A stretch of DNA of 64,000 nt from Sequoia sempervirens (taxonomy: Eukaryota; Streptophyta; Pinopsida; Cupressales; Cupressaceae): NCBI GenBank assembly GCA_007258455.2, contig VDFB02275574.1:186001-250000 (forward strand), written 5' to 3'. Position numbers and translations under genes: made by a program. Positions 8,426-19,289 of the stretch are shown here, in pieces (position 1 is the stretch's first letter; every line of letters starts with the position of its first letter). The notes under the pieces are model-generated. The model saw only the letters and a program-made list of their open reading frames with translations, ran no database searches and was not told the origin of the DNA.

Positions 8426-10970
8426 TAGAATGTTAAAGAGTTTATGGTTTGTTTAAATGTGTTTCTCATAACAATGATAACACAATGATAAATAATAATT
8501 TAAATGATAATGGTAAAAAAGATCTTATTCCTTAGTCAAGTTGAAAACCAAAGGAGATATGGATGGATAAGGATTAATGATATGGGTTAATTATAGGACA
8601 TGTAAGGATAAACCCTGTATGGAGGATGAAGATAGATGGATCAAGATATGGAATGATATGGGTGGAGGGAACCGATGACAAGGGAACCCAAAATGTTTGC
8701 TCTTATACAAAGGATAATTAGAGGACCTATGGAGGACAACAAAGATGGCATGTCAAGGTAATAACATGCCCCCATGCTAAGAGGTATGAAAAGTTATAAC
8801 GACATGACATGGATATATAAGATAAATGGATATGAAAGGAAACATGAGATGGACAACAAGTGATATGGAGGATGGAAGGCACACATGATATAAAGCATGT
8901 ATTAGATACTTGTTCTTGCTATTTTGCCACAATGTTTTATGGAAGATCAAAGGAAGGTGGATGGATAAAGTGGATAGCATGGAATATAAATGAAGGAATA
9001 TGATGGTTAAGTGAAAATAGGATAATCAATAATGTATCGTACGAATGGAAAAGTCTTGCCCCCAAGTGTAGAAGCAAGGGTACGTGGATGGATGTGAAAG
9101 GTAGTGGATATGAATGTCCATGGAAATGGAAGTTGATGAAGGTGTATGGATATGAATGGAGGAGTCAAGTGTCTCTTTGCAAAATATAGTACCCCATTGA
9201 TTAAATGTTTCTTATAGACCATGGCTAACATGTTCCCACTTAAAGACAGTAGGAAAATTGGTAAAGATAATGAAATGGATATGGGTAGGCAGAAAGGGGT
9301 TAAGGATTCATGCAAAGGATTGGATTAAAGGTATGGAATGAGGGATGAAGGTTGGATGGAAGTATGGAATGGAGTCGTTATGAGGGAATGTGGGAAAGAA
9401 CAACATTAGCACACACCTTGAAGGGTGGTGAAAGTTGAAGGATTGAGAGTGGGTTGGGGTAATAAACTTGGGCATATAAGGACCCAAATTGGATTTGGAG
9501 GACGAGGAAAGACTTCTAATTGACTTATGAGATGGAATATTCTTAGATGGAGGAATGGATGATGGTGGAATAATTAATTCTTTTGAATTAGCAAGTTGGG
9601 ATACTAATTTTGAATTTTTATTTGAATGCATGAATTCTTTTGCTTTCTTTGGAACCCACATTGTTTTCACTTTTGATTTTTCTTTATAGCCTTTTCATTT
9701 TTTCTTAATTGACACCTTCCATTTTCTTGGAAATTTTTTGCTTTTGATTTTGGAGCATATTTTTATTTATTTTGGCATGTCTTTTTAGTGAGACATGATG
9801 GTATTTAGTTTTTTGTGGATTCTTCAATTTATGCATTTCTGGTTTGGTATCCCAATTGCTTGGATAGGCCATAGAGGGATTTTATGAAAAAAGAGGATTT
9901 TGAAGTGGAAGGTGTTGGAAGGAATTCAAGGGTATGTGCCTTTGTTGTTCTTGAAAGGGCATGTAAGGATATGCATTAGGAACATATGGGCCCAAGATAA
10001 ATGGAAGGGTTAATGGATAGGGTCCAACAATAGATGGCAAAGATGATGGAGGAGGTGGACGTATTGATATAAAGGGAGGCATTTTGTGTTTGAAAGAGCT
10101 ACCAACATCTTGAGTAGGAGGTATGTAGCCAAGACCATAATGATTTATATGTGTTTTAATATTGGGGTGTTCAACTAAATGGAATTCATGAAGGCGTGTG
10201 GTATTGTAGGAGAAAACTAGCTTTTATAAAGGTGGATGCACCAAGCTTATATGTCTGTGGTTCATGAATGGATCTTGTGAAAAAATATGATTATCATGTG
10301 ATGCGAGGGAAATGCTTATACCTTGGGGGTCTTGACTTTATTGAATGGATGGTTCAAGCTTTATTGAATGAATTTATGGACTACGATTATGGTGTGGAGT
10401 TGACATACTTGGATCATGAGATGGTATGGCATCATGACATGGAATGGAATGATGAGATGGATTGGGATAATGAGAGGAAGTACTTTGATCTTCACATAAA
10501 GGATGATCTATGATTTTATGCTTTGGATCAATGAGGTCAAGTGAGTGACATGATTGACTTTATATAGGTGCTATGAAGGTGGAAAAATATGAAATGGATG
10601 AGGATGGATAGTTGTTGGTTGAACATGAAAGATATTTTGGTTTCCATTGTCAATGGAAGAAAAGGATGACATAGAGGGTGACATGAGTTGGGTATAAGTT
10701 TCAATGGTATGAGTTGGAGAAATTTGAAAAGATGTTGAGGTATGAGATGGAAGATGGAGGATATGTTAGGCTCATCTTGATCCATGGTTTTAGGTAGGCT
10801 TATGGTTTTTCTTGATTGATTAAGATTTAGATCTTGAATAGCCCATCCCACTATGGAAGATCATACAAACCTTCAAGCATATATAAATTCTAATCAACTA
10901 TGATCTTCAAACATATCTTTGGATGTTTGAGAAATGCACAAACATAAATAATCTATATAATAGTGAACAA
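8426..10970 (-). other. Purine-rich block, minus-strand proline/serine-rich retroelement-like remnant
   Basis: The plus strand is dominated by words such as 'atggatatgg' and 'ggatgaagg'. The minus strand reads as broken Pro/Ser/His-rich frames (for example 9308-9670, 9882-10082 and 10537-10851). Phrases such as 'MPPFISIRPPPPSSLPSI' and 'PSSIPPSKNIPSHKSIRS' resemble low-complexity gag-side regions of plant LTR elements, but no gag, protease, RT or integrase motif is present. It may be an inserted non-autonomous element between two satellite pieces; no LTR pair or target duplication was identified. I do not call individual genes here. Confidence 0.35.
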
Positions 10971-10974
10971 CTTG

Positions 10975-11265
10975 TTGCAATGAGCACTTTTTGTTTTGTA
11001 CACTATAACAATGTATTGAAGTCCACCTTCATATTGCAGGCTAGAAAACACAATGGGTTGTGACTCACTTCTCAATTCCTATTCTATAGACTGTAACAAG
11101 ACAATGTATTGAAGTTCACCTTCATATTTTATAACAACCCTTGGTTTGAGTAAACATTGCATTTGAATATCTCCATACGTTTGGAACAGAAAATGCACAT
11201 AATAGTTGCAGGTTGGAAAAAACACGGGGTCTTGACTCACTTCTCAATTCTTGTTGAATGCTCAA
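10975..11265 (-). repeat. 190-bp satellite, two inverted copies (left flank of fold-back 1)
   Basis: The reverse complement matches the array at 16.1-18.7 kb: 'gagcactttttgtt', 'gaagttcaccttcatatttt', 'ataacaaccctt', 'gcacataatagttgcagg' and 'gtgactcacttctcaattc' occur in unit order. The first copy lacks the middle of the unit; the second is nearly full. The variant 'catttgaatatctccatacg' here also occurs (reversed) in units near 16320 and 17440, tying the two flanks together. Confidence 0.8.
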
Positions 11266-11699
11266 GGGTGTAGAGTTGGGGGTGGAGTTGTAGTGTGGGG
11301 GATACCTAAAAGTAACCAGATGGAGGTGAGGGTTGACTAACTATTTGGTTTGTTGTGTATAGAGGGTTATGGAAGAGTATGTGAGATGTAGGTTGTATAG
11401 CACACAATGTTTTCCAACATGCAATTATACGTAGATAGTATGGTTGTAATGAAACTCTTTTGATTTTTAAACATTAAGAATTTAATGAAAGTCACCTAAA
11501 AAAATTATAACAACTCTTGGGTGGACTAAATTTTGGGTTTCAATATTGTCATATAATGGTAAAAGAAAATGCATTGAATAATTGTGGGTTGGAAAACATA
11601 ATGTGGGATGTCGGTAGATTATTTTATGAGTCTTGCATTGCCTTTTGATGGGAAACAAGTTGAGGAACACAGGTATTGTGATGTTCATCTGTTGTTAAT
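11266..11699. repeat. Degenerate satellite-related sequence
   Basis: A worn unit is visible at about 11490-11610 ('aatgaaagtcacct', 'ttataacaactcttggg', 'tttcaatattgtcatat', 'gtgggttggaaaacataatg'). 'gttttccaac' occurs at 11409-11418. No gene is seen. Confidence 0.5.
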
Positions 11700-13438
11700 T
11701 CTTTGAGCTTGCAGATTTGTAGCCTTTTTTCCTCCTCACTTGTGACTTTTGCCAGTAAGAAAACCACTTGGTTGAAAAATGTCCCCTTTGCAACATCTAA
11801 ATTGTTGCAAACTCATGCACTACAAAATACAAATTGCATAGTTGGTTCAATTTCATCTTCATATGCAACAAGAGATAGTGGTAGCCTTGCATTTCCATTG
11901 CTCACCAATTTGGCTGGTGATTGTTGAGTTGTTGAGGAAATGGTATGGGCTTGGATTTTGTTTAAAGGGATAATCATTACTCTTGTAAGTAGATGTCCTA
12001 TTTGAAGTGGGAGCTTTCTTGTCTGTTTTGTATCCACTACCGCATTACACAAATTCCCTCCTCCACCAACCTCCAATGCAGTTGTTGTGGCATCTTAAAA
12101 TTTTATCAGTTGTGCAACAATACCTTTGACTTTTGACCTATCAGTTGTGCAACAACACCTTTGACTTTTCACCTTTATCAGTTGTGCAACAACACCTTTG
12201 AATTTTGACCTTTATCAGTTGTGCAACAACACCTTTGACTTTTGACCTATCAGTTGTGCAACAACACCTTCCATTGTTGTGTTTGTTTTATAAAATTCAT
12301 GTCTTTTAGATTGCAGCTCTCTCTGAACAACATTAAGCTCCTCTTCTTTTGACCATGACAACTTCTTCTTGTGTTTTAATTCCTTTTCTAATTGGTTAAT
12401 TTTAGTATTCAGTTGTTTTGCTCCACTTAGAGCATTTCCAACTATTGTTTTTGTAGTGTCTTTATCATTAGAGTATGTAGATGTTTATTTTTGAAAGCTC
12501 GTTACATAACTTATCTACCTTTTTAGCTAAGACTTTCATGCCTCCACCCAACTAATTCTCTTTTTCTGCACTTAGATCTGATTTTTCCTTTTCCTTATCA
12601 TCCATTTTCAATTGTATTTGTTCTATGGAATTGCTAACTTCAAGAATGCTTGGCTTCATTTGTTCAACTCCACTTATAGCATCATCTCTCTCTTTCTTTT
12701 GTTGCAAAAATTCATATGGAATAGAAAACCTTTCATGTTAGTCCACTTTTGCATTGCCATTTTCCCCTTGCACATACTACACATGCTCCTTCCTCCACTT
12801 CTCATGAGCAGAAACAACCTCTTTAATCAATACATTATCTATCTCATTCACTTTGGTTTGCTTCTTCTCAAGTGTTTTTAGAGAAGATTCATTTTTCATT
12901 ACATACTTTCTAGTACGTCCTCATATATTTTTTTATTACTAGCATGTCATAGAATTCTCATAACAAATATTTTTGGGAATTTGTCAGATTTGTTGTAGGC
13001 AAAGGGATAGAGTTTTGAATTTATTGAATACTTTCATGTACCCTTGCAACTGCTTTTTTCCCAACTTTGAGAGTGTATTTATGATTACATAACCATATGT
13101 TTCTTTTAACAAGTTATTTGTAACAAGTGTATTTATGATTACATAATTCATATGTTTCTTTTAACAAGTTATTTGCAACAAGTGTATTTATGATTACATA
13201 ATTCATATGTTTTAGATAATACTTTCATGTCTCCACCCAACTGATTCTCTTTTTATGCACTTAAATCTAGTTTTACAATAGTGAGTGGGTTGTAGTTTTT
13301 ATAACACCCTATGTTTTCCAATCTGTAGTTTTACAAAATAGTATTCATGTAATTGAGCCCTTTTGTTTTCATAAATGTATTGTGATATTTATTTATTTTC
13401 TCAAGTAGTGGATTAATTAGTAGTTGCAAGTAAATAAC
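11700..13438 (+). repeat. Fold-back 1, left arm (inverted repeat)
   Basis: This 1.74-kb arm is the reverse complement of 14289-15884 at moderate divergence. Examples of paired segments: 11755-11930 with 15683-15850, 12850-12885 with 14838-14880, and 13380-13438 with 14289-14345. Read on the minus strand, it carries a decayed coding sequence with coiled-coil-like Lys/Glu-rich pieces ('INQLEKELKHKKKLSW' near 12360-12410, 'EEELNVVQRELQSKR') and an intact short frame at 11813-12076. It contains five tandem 35/37-bp units at 12106-12275. Confidence 0.85.
12106..12275 (+). repeat. 35/37-bp tandem repeat, five copies
   Basis: 'tcagttgtgcaacaa' starts at 12106, 12141, 12178, 12215 and 12250, giving periods 35, 37, 37 and 35. 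The right arm has only about two copies (15455-15507, reversed) and a stray third segment has about one (16050-16085), so copy number changed after the inverted duplication formed. Confidence 0.9.
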
Positions 13439-14288
13439 AGTTTTTTTCTACATGCTTGTAGCGCTATCTGTCATTGATGCTTTTTTCCTTTGTTTTGATA
13501 GTACAATTGAAAATGTTGAACTCAAGGATTCACATCGGCCAGCTTCCCAGTGACATTCAGGAAAATAATGAGTCTGTTCACTATAGAGAGGCTGCATTCT
13601 GCTTTTAAATTCAGTTGTCAGACTGTGGAGAATGCGATTCATAAGATCGGTAGATTTTTGGAGCCCATGGAACCTCTACTCCCATATTTTGAGGCTAATG
13701 TAGCATGTGGGTTCCTCTCAAACTCCATGGACTTGCTCACAAACCGTATTGTGGTTCACATTCTATCTGTGAAATATGTGTGGAATTCAGTGGTAAATAC
13801 AACACGACTTGATGAAGCATTGCAAAGATATGATGTTGATCACGGTGTATACCCCATTGGTGGAATCTTTTCACATTCCTTGCTTGAATTATCCTCGGAT
13901 ATGAGGTGTGTAAAAACAATGTTTAGCAGCAACCTACAACATGAGGGTCCTGGCTTTTTTTAACAAGCAATGCAATTGCATGGTCATGTAGTGGAGCCAC
14001 ACATCGAATAAGATATACGGGAGATGTTTCGTACCCTCCACACACTAATAGATCACCTCGTACCAATTCTGAAAAATTATCAAAACGTTATTTAGTATCT
14101 TGGCTTAGGATGCCCTTGTTCGGATTAGGGCACAAATATTAAGACTGAATCTGATTAGGATCTGCAAAGACTAATGTTAAATGAAAATGGAAACTTTGAA
14201 TTGTATTTTGTATTACCGTTTTGAAACACTACTATTGAATGAAAGATATTTTACATATTACTTTTTGTTACTGTATTTTGTATTACTA
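13439..14288 (+). other. Fold-back 1 centre (loop), single-copy segment with exon-like sequence
   Basis: The 850 bases between the arms differ in composition from the arms and have no inverted partner. 'cctttgttttgatag' ending at about 13500 looks like a polypyrimidine tract and splice acceptor. A 138-codon plus-strand frame follows. At about 14100-14290 the sequence returns to AT-rich DNA. The centre is the natural place for a captured host segment or for the remains of an element's own gene. Confidence 0.5.
13550..13963 (+). CDS. Hypothetical protein or captured exon in the fold-back centre
   Basis: The frame encodes 137 residues with balanced composition, including 'TVENAIHKIGRFLEPMEPLL', 'GFLSNSMDLLTNRIVVHIL' and 'LDEALQRYDVDHGVYPIGG'. 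It ends at TAA 13961-13963. Codon make-up is less AT-skewed than the flanking arms, which favours a once-coding segment. I recognise no domain. No DDE or other transposase motif is visible, so it is not called a transposase. The true start is unclear: the sequence just upstream (13505-13610) is open in another frame, so this could be an exon with a small indel. Confidence 0.35.
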   Translation: MTFRKIMSLFTIERLHSAFKFSCQTVENAIHKIGRFLEPMEPLLPYFEANVACGFLSNSMDLLTNRIVVHILSVKYVWNSVVNTTRLDEALQRYDVDHGVYPIGGIFSHSLLELSSDMRCVKTMFSSNLQHEGPGFF

Positions 14289-15884
14289 TTATTTACTTGC
14301 AACTACTGATTCATCCACTACTTGAGAAAATAAATAAATATCACAATACATTAATGAAAACAAAAGGTCTTAGTTACATGAATACTATTTTGTAAAACTA
14401 CAGATTGGAAAACACAAGGTGTTATAAAAACTGTAACCCACTCATTGTTGTAAAACTAGATCTAAGTGCAGAAAAAGAGAATCAGTTGGGTGGAGACATG
14501 AAAGTCTTATCTGAAACATATGAATTATGTAATCATAAATACACTTGTTGCAAATAATTTTTTTAAAGAAACATATGCATTATTTAATCATAAATACACT
14601 TGTTGCAATTAACTTGTTAAATGAAACATATGGATTATGTAATCATAAATACACTCTCAAAGTTGGGAAAAAAGCAGCTGCAAAGGTGTGTGAAAGTATT
14701 CAATAAATTTAAAACTCTATCCCTTTTCTTGCAACAAATCTGATAGAATCCCATAAATATTTGATATGAGAATTCTATGGCATGCTAGTAATAAAAAAAT
14801 ATGACATACTATAAAGTATGTAATGAAAAAGTAATTTGCTCTAAAAACACTTGGGAAGAAGCAGACCAAAGTGAATGAGATAGATAATTTATTGACTGAA
14901 GATGTTGTTCCTGCTCATGAGAAGTGGAGGAAGGAGCATGTGCAATATGTGCAAGGGGAAAATGGCAATGCAGAAGTGGATTAACTCGAAAGGTTTTCTA
15001 TTGCATATGAATTTGTGCAAGAAAAGAAAGAGAGAGATGATGTTATAGTGGAGTTGAAAAAATGAAGCCAAACATTCTTGAAGTTATCAATTCCATGGAA
15101 CAAATACAATTGGAAATGGATGATAAGGAAAAGGCAAAACCAAATCTAAGTGCAGAAAAATAGAATCATTTGGGTGGAGGCATAAAAGTCTTATATGAAA
15201 AGGCAGACAAGTTCCATAACGAGCTTGCCAAAAGAAACATCTACATAATCTAATGATAAAGACATTGCAAAAACAATAGTTGAAAATGCTCAAAGTGGAG
15301 CAAAATAACCAAAGACTAAAATTAACCAATTAGAAAAGGAATTAAAATACAAGAAGTAGTTGTCATGGTAAAAAGAAGAGGAGCTAATGTTGTTTGGAGA
15401 GAGTTGCAATCTAAAAGATAGGAATTTGATAAAACAAATACGACAATGGAAGGTGTTGCACAACTGATAGGTCAAAAGCAAAGGTGTTGTTGCACAACTG
15501 ATAAAAGTTTAAGATGCCACAACAACAACTACATTGGAGGTTGGTGGAGGAGGGAATTTGTCTAATGCGGTAGTGGATACAAAACAAACATGAAAGCTCC
15601 CACTTCAAATAGGACATCTACATATAGGAGTAACGATTATCCCTTTAAAAAAAATCCAAGCCCATACCATTTCCTCAACAACTCAACAATCACCAGCCAA
15701 ATTGGTGAGCAATGGAAATGCAAAGTTGCCACTATCTCTTGTTGCATATGAAGATGAATTTGAACCAACTATGCAATTTGTATTTTGTAGTGCATGAGTT
15801 TGCAACATTTTAGATACAACAAAGGGAACATTTTTCAGCCGAGTGATCTTCCTATAGGCGGAAGTCACAGGTGAGGAGGTGAAT
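14289..15884 (-). repeat. Fold-back 1, right arm (inverted repeat)
   Basis: Reverse complement of 11700-13438. On the plus strand it carries the better-preserved copy of the arm's coding sequence: 'LKTLGKKQTKVNEIDNLLTE', then 'VVPAHEKWRKEHVQYVQGEN', then 'FVQEKKERDDVIVELKK' and 'ILEVINSMEQIQLEMDDKEK', spread over 14840-15140 in two frames with stops. Heptad-like Leu/Ile spacing and high Lys/Glu content suggest a coiled-coil protein; I cannot name it. Transcription of the two arm copies would point outward from the centre. Confidence 0.8.
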
Positions 15885-16095
15885 TGTATGGGCTTGGATT
15901 TTGTTTAAATAGATAATCATTACTCCTATATGTAGATGCCATATTTGAAATGGGAGATTTCTTGTTTGTTTCATATCCACTATCACATTACATAAATTCC
16001 CTCCTCCACCAACCTCCAATGCAGCTATCGTTGTGGCATCTTAAACTTTCATAAGTTGTGCAACATCAGCTTTGACTTTTGACCTATAAAATGCT
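15885..16095 (+). repeat. Third partial copy of the arm end, re-inverted
   Basis: About 200 bases ('gggcttggattttgtttaaa', 'attccctcctccaccaacct', 'tttgacttttgacctat') repeat 11940-12145 in direct orientation. They are therefore inverted relative to the adjacent right arm at about 15490-15690. This makes a second, short-spaced palindrome at the outer end of the right arm. Confidence 0.85.
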
Positions 16096-16109
16096 TTGCA
16101 AGACCATTA

Positions 16110-18690
16110 TAGGTAAGTTGAACATTTCCTGCAACTATTTTGTGCATTTTCTATAAAGGGTTGTTATAAAATATGGAGGTGAACTTTAATACATTGTTTT
16201 GTTACATTTTGCATTAACAGAAAGTGGTCATTGAACAAGATTTGATAAGTGAGTCACAACCCTGTGCGTTTTCCATCTTGCAACTATTATGTGGTTTTTC
16301 TATTCCAAACGTATGGAGATATTCAAATGCAATGTTTACTGAAACCAAGGGTTGTTATAAAATATGAAGGTGAACTTCAATACATTGTTTTGTTATAGTA
16401 TGCATAACAAAAAGTGCTCATTGAACAAGAATTGAGAAGTGAGTCACAACCCTGTGTGTTTTCCATCCTACAACTATCATGTGCATTTTCTGTTGGAAAT
16501 GTATGACGATATTGAAATGGAATGTTTGCTCAAAGTAAGGGTTGTTATAAAATATGAAGGTGAACTTCAATACACTATTTTGTTATGGTCTACATAACAA
16601 AAAGTGGTCATTGAACAAGAATTGAGAAGTGAGTTACAACCCTGTGTGTTTTCCATCTTGCAACTATTATGTGCATTTTCTATTTGAAACTTATGATGAT
16701 ATTGAAATGGAATGTTTGTTGCAAGTAAGGGTTATTATAAAATATGAAGGTGAACTTCAATACATTGTTTTGTTATAGTCTGCATAACAAAAAGTGCTCA
16801 TTGAACAAGAATTGAGAAGTGAGTCACAACCCTATGTGTTTTCCATTTCCTGCAACTTTTTTGTGCATTTTTTGTTCCAAACGTATGACGATATTGAAAT
16901 GGAATGTTTGTTGAAAGTAAGGGTTGTTATAAAATATGAAGGTGAACTTCAATACATTGTTTTGTTACAGTCTGCATAACAAAAGTGCTCATTGAACAAA
17001 AATGAGATGTGAGTCACAACCCTGCATGTTTTCCATCTTGCAACTTTTTGGTGTATTTTATGTTCTAAACATACGAAGATATTCAAATGAAATGTTTGTT
17101 GAAAGTAAGGATTGTTATAAAATATGAAGGTGAACTTCAATACATTGTTTTGTTACAGTCTTGCATAACAGAAAGTGGTCATTGAACAAGAATTGAGATG
17201 TGAGTAAACCTGCATGTTTTCCATCCTGTAACTTTTTTGTGCATTTTTTGTTCCAAATGTATGACAATATTGAAATGGAATGTTTTCTGAAAACTAAGGG
17301 TTGTTATAATATATGAAGGTGAACTTCAATACATTATTTTGTTACAATCTTTATAACAAAAATTGCTCATTGAACAAGAATTGAGAAGTGAGTCGCAACC
17401 CTGTGTGTTGCAACTTTTTTATGCATTTTTTGTTCCAAACGTATGGAGATATTCAAATACAATGTTTACTCAAACCAAGGGTTGTAAAATATGAAGGTGA
17501 ACTTCAATACATTGTTTTGTTATAGTTTGCATAACAAAAAGTGGTCATTGAACAAGAATTGAGAAGTGAGTCACAACCCTGTGTGTTTTCCATCCTGTAA
17601 CTTTTTGGTGCATTTTCTATTCGAAACGTATGACGATATTGAATGGAATGTTTGTTGCAAGTAAGGGTTGTTAAAAAATATGAAGCTGAACTTCAATACA
17701 TTGTTTTGTTACATTTTGCATAACAAAAAGTGCTCATTGAACAAGAATTGAGAAGTGAGTCGCAATCGTGTGTGTTTTCTATCCCGCAACTATTATGTGC
17801 ATTTTCTATTCGAAACATATGACGATATTGAAATGGAATGTTTGCTGCAAGTAAGGGTTGTTATAAAATATGAAGGTGAACTTCAATACATTGTTTTGTT
17901 ACAGTCTACACAATAAAAAGTGGTCATTGAACAAGAATTGAGAAGTGAGTCACAATCCTGTGCGTTTTCCATCCTACAACTATTATGTGCATATTTTGTT
18001 CCAAACGTATGACGATATTGAAATGGAATGTTTGTTGAAAGTAAGGGTTGTTATCAAATGTGAAGGTGAACTTCAATACATTGTTTTGTTATAGTCTTGC
18101 ATAACAAAAAGTGCTCATTGAACAAGAATTGAGAAGTGAATCACAACCCTATGTGTTTTCCATTTCCTATAACTTTTTTGTGCATTTTCTATTCCAAACG
18201 TATGATGATATTAAAATAGAATGTTTTCTAAAAGTAAAGGTTGTTAAAAAATATGAAGGTGAACTTCAATATATTGTTTTGTTACAGTTTGCATAATAGA
18301 AAGTGCTCATTGAACAAGAATTGAGAAGTGAGTCACAACCCTATGTGTTTCCATTTCTTGCAACATTTTTGTGCATTTTCTATTCCAAACGTATGATGAT
18401 ATTGAAATGGAATATTTGCTGAAAGTAAGGGTTGTTATAAAATATGAAGGTGAAATTCAATACATTGTTTTGTTACAGTCTGCATAACAAAAAGTGCTCA
18501 TTGAAAAATAATTGAGAAGTGAGTCACAACCCTATGTGTTTTCCATCCTGCAACTATTATGTGCATTTTCTATTCCAAACGTATGACGATATTGAAATGA
18601 AATGTTTGTTGAAAGTAAGGGTTGTTATAAAATATGAAGTTGAACTTCAATACATTGTTTTGTTACAATTTGCATAACATAAAATTCTCA
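16110..18690 (+). repeat. 190-bp satellite array, 13 units
   Basis: The landmark 'attgaacaag' (or a one- or two-base variant) starts at 16230, 16420, 16610, 16800, 16991, 17181, 17369, 17547, 17737, 17927, 18117, 18309 and 18500. Spacing is 188-192, with one 178-base unit. Each unit runs: tail 'gaggtgaacttcaatacatt', 'ttgttatgcataaca', 'gagaagtgagtcacaaccct', 'gtgtgttttccatc', 'gcaactattatgtgcatttt', 'ccaaacgtatgacgatattg'. The same unit is found inverted at 10975-11265. No unit-length protein is credible, since 190 is not a multiple of three. Confidence 0.95.
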
Positions 18691-19260
18691 TTGCATGTGC
18701 TCACATTTGTAAGTAAGTTTGAAATAAATAATAAGACTTGAGGTGGCATTGCCTACTATTATTTGATGGCATTTGACATTGTTTATAATGAAATTTTACA
18801 TGGCAACAAAAAGCTTCATGAAATCTGCAAGAACATAGTCTTATATTTTTTTAAAAAGAGGGGTAAACACTTTTGACCCAGAGCTATGAACCAGTGAGGT
18901 CACAAATGGGGGACCTCATCCCCAATATAAATTTTCAAAAACTACACCCCAAAGGGATTCGAGCCTTGATGGAAAGATTAACAATACAACTCAACAATCA
19001 CACCATGCCACTATTGGCAGAAGACCGTAGTCTTCAAACATACCAAAATAATGTAATTCCACACCATAATTGTTCAATAATTACATGATCAAAGATAATG
19101 TAATTCCACACCATAATTATTCAATAATTACATGATTAAAGACCGAATGGAAAATGACTATTTGAACAACCTCTCTTTGTTGGTATATGGAGCCTAGTTA
19201 GACTCAAGGTTAAATTTTCCCCACTTTTATCAGTGCGTTTCCCCCCAAATTATTTAACAG
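18691..19260. other. Non-coding; contains a 47-bp tandem duplication
   Basis: 'ataatgtaattccacaccat' begins at 19047 and 19094, defining two copies of a 47-bp unit with one or two differences. About 18850-19010 has somewhat higher GC but no recognisable product. Confidence 0.6.
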
Positions 19261-19261
19261 G

Positions 19262-19289
19262 GGTTTGGGGGCAGCGCCCCTGGCAAACC
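19262..19289 (+). repeat. GC-rich hairpin
   Basis: 'ggtttg' (19262-19267) pairs with 'caaacc' (19284-19289), and 'ggggc' pairs with 'gcccc' inside it, around a three-base 'agc' loop. It stands out in AT-rich flanks. It may be a relic of a transposon end; no terminator role is implied. Confidence 0.6.

Noticed and set aside
9007..9670. Pro/Ser/His-rich minus-strand frames as host genes
   Set aside because: They come from one purine-biased stretch, have no motif and are broken every 60-120 codons.
10268..10513. 81-residue plus-strand frame rich in Asp, Met and Trp
   Set aside because: It is the plus-strand reading of 'atggatatggaa'-type low-complexity DNA.
13550..13963. Calling the central fold-back frame a transposase
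   Set aside because: No DDE signature, zinc finger or similarity to a known transposase could be seen, so it is left as hypothetical.
16794..18296. Two similar 61-residue frames in the satellite (16794-16979 and 18111-18296)
   Set aside because: Each spans one 190-bp unit. Similarity is due to the repeat itself; the unit length is not a multiple of three and most units are closed.
16110..18690. CRISPR-like array because of regular spacing
   Set aside because: The whole 190-bp unit is conserved with no unique spacers, units are far too long, and the context is a plant-type nuclear repeat.
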